Source: Actinomycetes bacterium (GTDB taxonomy: Bacteria; Actinomycetota; Acidimicrobiia; Acidimicrobiales; Acidimicrobiaceae). From it: 9,219 bases of DNA. The stretch is taken from contig JAJYFP010000017.1 in the NCBI GenBank assembly GCA_021790855.1, positions 1 through 9,219 of the forward strand, read 5' to 3'. Positions 1 through 5,166 of this stretch are shown one piece after another. Position 1 is the stretch's first letter, and every line of letters starts with the position of its first letter. The notes below the pieces were generated by a model. It did no database searches and had not been told where the DNA came from. It was given only the letters and a program-made list of their open reading frames with translations. Both the position numbers and the translations under genes were made by a program.

Positions 1-681
1 CCTCACGGTACCACTATCGTGGCGATTCGTTTTGACGAAGGAGTCTTGATAGCCGGAGATCGCAGAGCTACGGCGGGTAATATCATTGCTGACCGTAGAA
101 TCGAGAAAGTCTATCCAGCCGACCGTTACTCGGCCGTTGGCTTTGCTGGGTCGGCAGGTCCGGCGATGGAGATGGTGAAGCTCTTCCAAGTGCAGCTTGA
201 ACACTACGAAAAGGTTGAAGGGGTGACCCTGTCTCTTGAGGGTAAGGCGAATCAACTTGCCCAGATGATCAGGGCCAATCTACCGATGGCGATGCAGGGC
301 CTCGTGGTCGTACCGCTATTTGTTGGGTGGGATAAAGAGAGTCTGAAAGGTAGAATTTTCAACTACGACGTTACTGGTGGACGTTACGAAGAGGTGGACT
401 ACTACGCGATTGGATCTGGTGGTCGAGAGGCTCAAGCTTATGTAAAGTTTGCCTACCGTAACCAGCTATCGCGACAAGAGGTGGTTCGACTTTCACTTCG
501 ATCTCTATTTGAAGCAGCTCAAGAGGACTCCGCTACAGGAGGGCCTGACTTCATGAGAGGGATCTATCCAGTAGTGGCAACTGTAGATGAGAATGGATAT
601 GAGAGAGTCTCAGAGGACCAAGTCGCAGAGATCTCAAAGGAAGTGGTGAATGAGGTAGCTCAAGGAGGTCCCAGACAATGA
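1..681 (+). CDS. prcB: 20S proteasome beta subunit PrcB, 5'-truncated by the window edge
   Basis: This is the catalytic beta subunit of the actinobacterial 20S proteasome, an N-terminal nucleophile (Ntn) hydrolase that degrades pupylated proteins in the cytoplasm. The first codons read P-H-G-T-T-I-V-A. The Gly-Thr junction is the autocleavage site, so ACC at 10-12 is the catalytic Thr1 of the mature enzyme and the propeptide lies left of the window. Counting from Thr1, Asp17 (in GDRR) and Lys33 (in IEKVY) fall at the conserved active-site positions. The segment EDSATGGPD is the family's conserved C-terminal part of the active site. The mature chain is about 223 residues, slightly shorter than the M. 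tuberculosis one. The GTG at 19 is Val4 of the mature protein, not a start. The stop overlaps the prcA start (ATGA), which indicates translational coupling. Identification is very secure; only the start is missing. Confidence 0.97.
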   Translation, partial: PHGTTIVAIRFDEGVLIAGDRRATAGNIIADRRIEKVYPADRYSAVGFAGSAGPAMEMVKLFQVQLEHYEKVEGVTLSLEGKANQLAQMIRANLPMAMQGLVVVPLFVGWDKESLKGRIFNYDVTGGRYEEVDYYAIGSGGREAQAYVKFAYRNQLSRQEVVRLSLRSLFEAAQEDSATGGPDFMRGIYPVVATVDENGYERVSEDQVAEISKEVVNEVAQGGPRQ

Positions 682-1367
682 GCATGCCTTACTACGTTGC
701 TCCCGAACAAGTTATGAAGGATCGAGCTGACTACGCTCGAAAAGGTATAGCAAGGGGTAGGGCACTTCTAGGTACTCTTTATGATCAGGGAGTCCTTATC
801 TGTGCAGAGAACCCCTCTCGATCTTTGCATAAGATCTCGGAGATCTATGATCGAATAGCATTTGCTGGAGTAGGAAAGTATAACGAGTTTGATCAGTTAA
901 GGGTCGCCGGAGTACGCCACGCAGATACAAAAGGATATGCCTACTCCCGTCATGACGTAGATGCGCGGTCTTTGGCTAACATCTACGCTCAGTATCTTGG
1001 TCAGGTTTTTACGCACGAGATGAAGCCTATGGAGGTAGAGATTCTCGTAGCTGAGTTGGGCCCTAGTATATCGGAGAGTCAGCTTTACCATATCCTATAC
1101 GACGGAACTGTTGTAGACGAGACCAACTACTGCGTACTCGGAGGAGACGCAGAGGCGGTTTTGGGACGTTTCAGCACGCTTTTTGAATCATCTTGGAGCC
1201 TTGAACAGGCGATAAAAGCTTCCGTAAAGGCTTTAGCGGGACCAGATAGGGGTCTTTTAGCTAACGATCTTGAGGTTGCAGTACTGTCGCAAGGGAACGG
1301 TCGACGAACATTTAGGCGGGTCTCGCAGGAAGAACTAAAGGAGATTGTCACAGTTACAAAGGAGTAA
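678..1367 (+). CDS. prcA: 20S proteasome alpha subunit PrcA
   Basis: PrcA forms the outer, non-catalytic heptameric rings of the 20S core; its N-terminal residues gate the entry pore and it docks the ATPase ring (ARC/Mpa). The 229-residue protein matches mycobacterial PrcA throughout: N-terminal MSMPYYVAPEQ (M. tuberculosis MSFPYFISPEQ), ARKGIAR, ENPSRSL-KISE-YDR around residues 44-60, KYNEFD, and a C-terminal LEVAVL followed by FRR. No catalytic N-terminal Thr is present, as expected for an alpha subunit. The ATG at 678 is chosen over the ATG at 684 because it restores the family's Met-Ser-x-Pro start and has AAGGAGGT (662-669) 8 nt upstream. The start overlaps the prcB stop by 4 nt. The chain is somewhat shorter than the 248-residue M. 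tuberculosis protein, mostly by lacking a C-terminal tail. Confidence 0.97.
   Translation: MSMPYYVAPEQVMKDRADYARKGIARGRALLGTLYDQGVLICAENPSRSLHKISEIYDRIAFAGVGKYNEFDQLRVAGVRHADTKGYAYSRHDVDARSLANIYAQYLGQVFTHEMKPMEVEILVAELGPSISESQLYHILYDGTVVDETNYCVLGGDAEAVLGRFSTLFESSWSLEQAIKASVKALAGPDRGLLANDLEVAVLSQGNGRRTFRRVSQEELKEIVTVTKE
1358..1364 (+). promoter_or_regulatory. Shine-Dalgarno sequence for pafA overlapping the end of prcA
   Basis: AAAGGAG lies within the last prcA codons, immediately before its TAA. It is the strongest ribosome-binding site between prcA and pafA. Its 3' end is 9 nt from an in-frame ATC at 1374 but 57 nt from the first standard in-frame start, TTG at 1422. It therefore bears on where PafA translation begins (see the pafA entry). 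The site is seen directly; the pairing with pafA is inference. Confidence 0.5.
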
Positions 1368-1421
1368 AGAGCCATCGACGAAGACCCTAATTTCAATGGG
1401 CTAGAACGACGAATCTATGGT

Positions 1422-2759
1422 TTGGAGAACGAGTATGGAGTTACCTGTACTCTACGAGGTCAAAGACGACTTTCTCCAGACGAAGTCGCTCGTTATTTGT
1501 TTAGAAGAGTAGTCAGTTGGGGTAGGTCATCGAATGTTTTTCTTGAGAACGGTGCTCGTTTATATCTCGATGTAGGATCACACCCAGAGTACGCTACACC
1601 GGAGTGCGACTCTATCTCTGACCTCGTTGCTCACGATAAAGCAGGGGAGAGAGTTCTAGAGTCTCTCGTGGGATCAGCCGAGGCACGCATGAGGGAGGAA
1701 GGCATTCGCGGGTCCGTGTTTCTCTTCAAAAATAACACGGATTCAGCGGGTAACTCCTACGGATGTCACGAGAACTACTTAACGACTCGAGGAGAAGAGT
1801 TCTCTCACTTTGCTGAGGTGCTTATTCCGTTTTTGGTATCAAGACAGATCTACGCGGGGGCTGGAAAGGTGCTGTTGACTGCAAGAGGTCCAGTGTACTG
1901 TATCTCCCAAAGAGCAGAACATATCTGGGAGGGCGTGTCTTCCGCCACCACGAGATCACGCCCAATAATAAATACTAGAGATGAGCCACACGCTGACGCG
2001 GAGAAGTATCGGCGACTCCATGTAATCGTCGGTGACTCTAACATGTCTGAGTACGCGTCGTATCTGAAGGTGGGCGCTATGAGTATCATGTTGCGCATGC
2101 TTGAAGATCCATCGGTAGTATTAAGGGACTTTTCGTTGGAGAATCCTATTAGGGCTATTAGAGAGATCTCCCACGATATGACATGTACTCGTAGGGTTAG
2201 GCTTGCAAACGGGCGTGAGCTTACTGCTTTAGAGATTCAAAGTGAGTATCTAGAAAGAGCCAAGAAGTACGCTGAGACTCAAGGACTTCCTCCGGAAGAA
2301 AAGAGAGCTCTGGACATGTGGGAGAACGCTCTCACTACCATCAGAAAAGACCCTTTAGGGCTCGATCGTCAGTGTGATTGGGTTATGAAGTACAAGCTTA
2401 TCGAGGCTTACAGAGAGAGAAACTCTCTCACGTTGGCTCACCCGCAGGTTAGTTTGCTAGATCTTCAGTACCACGATGTCTCTACGACTAGAGGAGTGTT
2501 CTATAAGCTTCAAGATAAAGGAATGGCGGAGAGAATTGTAGATGATGAGAGAATAGAGAAAGCTGTAGTTGAACCACCGCAGACAACTCGGGCTAAGCTA
2601 CGTGGAGAGTTCATACAAAGAGCAAAAGAAAAGCGTCGAGACTTTACAGTTGACTGGGTTCATCTCAAGCTCAACGATCAGGCTCAAAGGACGGTAATGC
2701 TTAAAGATCCTTTCAAGTATGAAGACGAACGCGTAGACAAACTAATCGAGAGCCTGTAG
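1422..2759 (+). CDS. pafA: Pup-protein ligase PafA (N-terminus uncertain)
   Basis: PafA is the only ligase of the Pup system. It phosphorylates the C-terminal Glu of Pup with ATP and joins it to a substrate lysine, a carboxylate-amine ligase fold related to glutamine synthetase. Near-identity to mycobacterial PafA is visible in [33 protein letters not shown] (Asp50 here aligns with the catalytic Asp57 of M. tuberculosis), [39 protein letters not shown] and the C-terminal [18 protein letters not shown] 1422 is the first standard start codon, giving 445 residues. However, the reading frame is open back to 1368 and encodes E-R-R-I-Y-G before it, matching the conserved QRRIMG of M. tuberculosis PafA. 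The real start is therefore probably upstream. The candidates are ATC at 1374, which is well placed after AAAGGAG and would give 461 residues, or the ATG at 1396 if one base is missing from the GGG at 1398-1400. The function is certain; the start is not. Confidence 0.95.
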   Translation: MENEYGVTCTLRGQRRLSPDEVARYLFRRVVSWGRSSNVFLENGARLYLDVGSHPEYATPECDSISDLVAHDKAGERVLESLVGSAEARMREEGIRGSVFLFKNNTDSAGNSYGCHENYLTTRGEEFSHFAEVLIPFLVSRQIYAGAGKVLLTARGPVYCISQRAEHIWEGVSSATTRSRPIINTRDEPHADAEKYRRLHVIVGDSNMSEYASYLKVGAMSIMLRMLEDPSVVLRDFSLENPIRAIREISHDMTCTRRVRLANGRELTALEIQSEYLERAKKYAETQGLPPEEKRALDMWENALTTIRKDPLGLDRQCDWVMKYKLIEAYRERNSLTLAHPQVSLLDLQYHDVSTTRGVFYKLQDKGMAERIVDDERIEKAVVEPPQTTRAKLRGEFIQRAKEKRRDFTVDWVHLKLNDQAQRTVMLKDPFKYEDERVDKLIESL

Positions 2760-2764
2760 GAGGG
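2758..2764 (+). promoter_or_regulatory. Shine-Dalgarno sequence for lepB, unusually close to the start
   Basis: AGGAGGG overlaps the TAG stop of pafA and lies only 2-3 nt before the TTG assigned as the lepB start. That is tighter than the usual 5-9 nt. The lepB frame is open only back to 2746 and has no other ATG, GTG or TTG near here, so TTG 2767 remains the best choice. The layout suggests lepB is translated by coupling to pafA. Confidence 0.55.
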
Positions 2765-2766
2765 AC

Positions 2767-3330
2767 TTGGAACCGATCGATGAGAGTTCGAAGAAACGGA
2801 AGTCTAAATACCGAGTAGTTGTTGAATGGCTATTGATCGCGATCGTTGCCTTTACGCTGGCGATGGTCGTTAGAGCGTTTGTTTTTCAGTCTTACTACAT
2901 ACCATCGGGTTCTATGTTGCCGACACTACAGATAGGCGATCGAATACTCGTCGACAAACTAAGTTATGATCTTCACGGTATCCATGAAGGAGATATCGTT
3001 GTGTTTCGTAAACCTGCGTCCGATACAGATAGTGCCGGAATCACGGATCTTGTCAAAAGGGTGATCGGGCTTCCAGGACAACGTATAGCGGCTATCGATG
3101 GGCAAGTTTATATAAACGGTAAGTTGCTAAGAGAACCTTTCTTGCCGAAGTCAGCCTTGACCTATAATCTACCGTCTCAGGTTGTTCCTAAGGGGGATGT
3201 ATTCGTTATGGGTGATAATCGACTGAACTCTAAGGACTCACGGGTATTTGGTCCTATCTCCGAGAAACTCATAGTAGGGAAAGTGGTTTTGATATTTTGG
3301 CCGATGAGCCAATTCAAACTATATTTTTAA
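2767..3330 (+). CDS. lepB: Type I signal peptidase (LepB)
   Basis: This membrane-anchored Ser/Lys peptidase (family S26) cleaves signal peptides from Sec and Tat substrates on the outer face of the cytoplasmic membrane. The 187-residue protein has a basic N-terminus (KKRKSKYR, residues 9-16) and a single hydrophobic anchor (about 17-40). All the catalytic boxes follow: IPSGSMLPT with nucleophile Ser49, GDRILVDK, VKRVIGLPG with general base Lys97, and GDNRLNSKDSR (149-159). The order and spacing agree with E. coli LepB Ser90/Lys145, but the protein is shorter and has one membrane segment, as is common in Gram-positive lineages. It starts with TTG 7 nt after the pafA stop, so it is probably in the same transcript. 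It lies close upstream of the Tat genes, whose products deliver its substrates; that functional grouping is inference. Confidence 0.95.
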   Translation: MEPIDESSKKRKSKYRVVVEWLLIAIVAFTLAMVVRAFVFQSYYIPSGSMLPTLQIGDRILVDKLSYDLHGIHEGDIVVFRKPASDTDSAGITDLVKRVIGLPGQRIAAIDGQVYINGKLLREPFLPKSALTYNLPSQVVPKGDVFVMGDNRLNSKDSRVFGPISEKLIVGKVVLIFWPMSQFKLYF

Positions 3331-3455
3331 CGTTTTGGTGGGAGGATAGATTTTCCAGCTCAGATATCTTGAATTTGTTTTTAAAGTTGGTTAACTGATC
3401 CATGTTCGTTGTCGATAACTAAGTATTGGAGTTGGTACTTGCGAAAGGAGTCGCT
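3331..3455 (+). other. Intergenic gap between lepB and the zinc-ribbon gene
   Basis: This is a 125-nt, AT-richer gap. I see no GC-rich stem followed by a T-run that would qualify as an intrinsic terminator. A possible -35 TTGAAT (3369-3374) is followed 16 nt later only by the poor -10 TTAACT (3391-3396), which also forms part of the short repeat AGTT-GGTT-AACT (3385-3396). The gap is large enough for a promoter for the downstream gene, but none is convincing. Confidence 0.25.
3444..3450 (+). promoter_or_regulatory. Shine-Dalgarno sequence fixing the start of the zinc-ribbon gene
   Basis: AAAGGAG stands 5 nt before ATG 3456. This favours that start over the in-frame TTG at 3426, which would add ten residues and place this ribosome-binding site inside the gene. 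Confidence 0.75.
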
Positions 3456-3800
3456 ATGCCCATCATACGGGCAATGTGCCAAAACTGCGGTGACGTGGAG
3501 TTGGTGCCTAATAATCTTAAAATTCTTGTCTGTTCAAACAACGGAGAGTCCTCCTACACGTTTCACTGCCCTGGGTGTGATCTTATCGTTACGAAGGAGA
3601 CGGATAAGAAAGTTGTTGAAATTTTGATATCAGCGGGAGTAAAGATGACGTTTTGGAGACTTCCAGCGGAGCTTGATGAGAGTCACTCGGGTCCACCAAT
3701 TGAGGTAGATGATCTAATCAACTTCCACTTCGAGGTGTCATCCCCGATGTTTTTAGAGCGTCTGCGAAGCTACGCATCGAAAAAGCCGTATCTGGATTGA
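3456..3800 (+). CDS. Small zinc-ribbon protein of unknown function
   Basis: This is a 114-residue protein. Four cysteines, Cys8-x2-Cys11 and Cys38-Pro-Gly-Cys41, form a treble-clef or rubredoxin-like zinc ribbon near the N-terminus, with an extra Cys26 between the two pairs. The intervening part (VELVPNNLKILVCS and SYTFHCPGC) looks like the beta-strands of such a ribbon. After it come KKVVEILISAGVKM, a WRLPAEL segment and an acidic helix-like stretch, EVDDLINFHFEV, ending in a basic tail. No membrane segment or signal peptide is seen. I recall similar short actinobacterial proteins with an N-terminal C-x2-C-GDVEL motif and a C-terminal WRLPAE-DDL-FH pattern, none with a function I can name. 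The start at ATG 3456 is supported by AAAGGAG at 3444-3450. It stands alone between lepB and tat with gaps on both sides. DNA, RNA or protein binding are all possible; the sequence does not decide. Confidence 0.88.
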   Translation: MPIIRAMCQNCGDVELVPNNLKILVCSNNGESSYTFHCPGCDLIVTKETDKKVVEILISAGVKMTFWRLPAELDESHSGPPIEVDDLINFHFEVSSPMFLERLRSYASKKPYLD

Positions 3801-3846
3801 TCAAATGATGCTACGCTAATCCACGCAACGAGGCTGATCCGTAAAC

Positions 3847-3852
3847 TACAAT
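3847..3852 (+). promoter_or_regulatory. Possible -10 promoter element upstream of the Tat/helY genes
   Basis: TACAAT matches five of six bases of the vegetative -10 consensus and lies 41 nt before the tatB-like ATG. No matching -35 element is seen 16-18 nt upstream. It is embedded in the inverted repeat CTACA-6 nt-TGTAG (3846-3861), which could be an operator or chance. The position, in the only sizeable gap before the tatB-tatC-helY run, is what makes it plausible. Confidence 0.3.
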
Positions 3853-3893
3853 AGTGTGTAGATAAAGTAGTAAAAAGTTGGTGGTCGGTAGAG

Positions 3894-4373
3894 ATGAGTT
3901 TAGATCCTGCGAAGCTTCTAATAGTCGCAGCAGTCGCGTTGATAGTCCTTGGACCTGAGAAGTTGCCTGGGGTTCTTCGTCAGGCTGGAAAGTACTGGAG
4001 TACTTTCAAATCGATTAGAGATACGGTTCAAGGTGAGATGACTCAAGTTATGACGCAAGTGACCTCAGTGGGAGCCTCTGTCAGCGAGTCATTGGTAGAT
4101 CCACTTTCGCAGATGAAGGGAACCTATGCTACTGTGAGAACGCAGGTCTCTGAGTCATTTCTTCCTCAAGGGTCAGGAGCTTCGATCCAAGACCCTGATG
4201 ATGCAAGTGATGTCAGGGAAGGTTCTGGCTCGCCGATGCCTCGTAGTTCGTTCTTACCGCCAGCTCGTTGGGCGGCTTCCTTGAGGTCCGGTTCACACGA
4301 AGATCATAGCTGGCCTGTATTCATGGATGCCGGCAAAGGTGCCTTTGTATCTGGTTCACCAGAGTTGAATTGA
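3894..4373 (+). CDS. tatB: TatA/TatB-family twin-arginine translocase subunit, TatB-like
   Basis: This small single-span membrane protein belongs to the Tat system, which exports folded proteins with twin-arginine signals. The 159-residue chain has the family plan. A short N-terminus leads into one hydrophobic helix (about residues 7-19), then the hinge GPEKLP (20-25), an amphipathic helix (about 24-52), and a long polar Ser/Pro/Asp-rich tail (about 90-159). The phrase VLGPEKLP, the later TVQGEMTQ (compare E. coli TatB TVQNELTQ) and the total length resemble TatB more than the shorter TatA. The conserved Glu at the start of the TatB membrane helix is Lys7 here, so the TatA/TatB assignment is not firm. 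In mycobacteria the gene in this place is called tatA. It is followed 10 nt later by tatC. Its own ribosome-binding site is weak (GGTCGG region). The family is certain; the subtype is moderately so. Confidence 0.87.
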   Translation: MSLDPAKLLIVAAVALIVLGPEKLPGVLRQAGKYWSTFKSIRDTVQGEMTQVMTQVTSVGASVSESLVDPLSQMKGTYATVRTQVSESFLPQGSGASIQDPDDASDVREGSGSPMPRSSFLPPARWAASLRSGSHEDHSWPVFMDAGKGAFVSGSPELN

Positions 4374-4383
4374 GGAACCTGCC

Positions 4384-5154
4384 TTGGCCAAGATCCTGAG
4401 GAAGAAACGATCAGATCCAGACGCAATGACGCTGATAGAACACCTTGCGGAGTTGAGGAAAAGGTTAGTCATCTCAGCCTTTGCTATCACTATTGGAGCA
4501 ATAGTAGCCTATGCGTTTTACGACAACGTCCTCAGATTCTTTATGCACCCTCTATGTGTTGTAGACGGATCTGGTCACTGTCAACTTTATGTCAATGGCC
4601 CTTTGGACGGCTTCACATGGCGCATCAAGATATCGGCATTTGGTGGGCTATTTGTCGCACTGCCGGTAGTTATGTATCAGGTATGGGCGTTCATAGCTCC
4701 AGGTTTGAAAAAAGCTGAAAAGAAGTATGCGATCCCCTTTGTCTTTGTGTCATTCCTGCTCTTCGTTGGTGGAGCTTACGTAGCATATTTAGTGTTTCCC
4801 AAGGCGCTACTATTCCTTCAAGGTGCGGCGGGTCCGCAGATTCACCCGCTATATACTCCTCAAAGTTACCTTGGCTTTATTGTGGTGTTGATGGCGGCCT
4901 TTGGAGCTGCTTTCGAGTTCCCTGTCATTCTTGTGAGCTTAGAGCTGCTCGGTGTCGTGACGCCAACGAAGTTGGCAAAATCTAGAAGATGGGCGATTGT
5001 ACTTATCTTTGCGGCAGGAGCCGTCTTCATCCCAAGCTCAGACCCTTACTCGCTTTTCGCGCTTACCGTTCCACTTGTGGTCTTTTATGAACTGTCTATA
5101 CTTATCGGACGAGTTTTGACACGAGGTAGGGTAAATGAGATATCGGGCGGCTAG
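4384..5154 (+). CDS. tatC: Sec-independent (Tat) translocase subunit TatC
   Basis: TatC is the polytopic core of the Tat translocase and recognises the twin-arginine motif of signal peptides. The 256 residues show a basic cytoplasmic start (KILRKKRSD), the hallmark MTLIEHLAELRKRL (15-28, with Glu19 and Arg25 in the signal-binding site), and about six hydrophobic segments. FEFPV (Glu178, equivalent to E. coli Glu170) lies at the transmembrane site contacted by TatA/TatB, and a C-terminal IPSSDPYS leads to PLVVFYELSI. The length is typical. TTG 4384 is the start, with GAGGA (4372-4376) overlapping the upstream gene's TGA at suitable spacing. It lies in tight register between the tatB-like gene and helY and is very likely cotranscribed with them. 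A loop of about 20 residues after the first span contains two cysteines (in HPLCVVDGSGHCQLY) that could form a disulfide on the outer face. Confidence 0.96.
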   Translation: MAKILRKKRSDPDAMTLIEHLAELRKRLVISAFAITIGAIVAYAFYDNVLRFFMHPLCVVDGSGHCQLYVNGPLDGFTWRIKISAFGGLFVALPVVMYQVWAFIAPGLKKAEKKYAIPFVFVSFLLFVGGAYVAYLVFPKALLFLQGAAGPQIHPLYTPQSYLGFIVVLMAAFGAAFEFPVILVSLELLGVVTPTKLAKSRRWAIVLIFAAGAVFIPSSDPYSLFALTVPLVVFYELSILIGRVLTRGRVNEISGG

Positions 5155-5166
5155 CATGAACCTAGC

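Noticed and set aside
19..21. GTG as the start of prcB
   Set aside because: It encodes Val4 of the mature subunit; the catalytic Thr codon at 10-12 and a preceding Gly are in the same open frame, so the gene begins left of the window.
3426..3455. Upstream TTG start adding ten residues to the zinc-ribbon protein
   Set aside because: It has no ribosome-binding site of its own, whereas AAAGGAG is ideally placed for ATG 3456.
3331..3455. Intrinsic terminator after lepB
   Set aside because: T-runs are present but no stable GC-rich stem precedes them.
3409..3627. 72-codon open frame overlapping the zinc-ribbon gene
   Set aside because: It overlaps the well-supported gene in another frame, lacks recognisable motifs and has no suitable ribosome-binding site.
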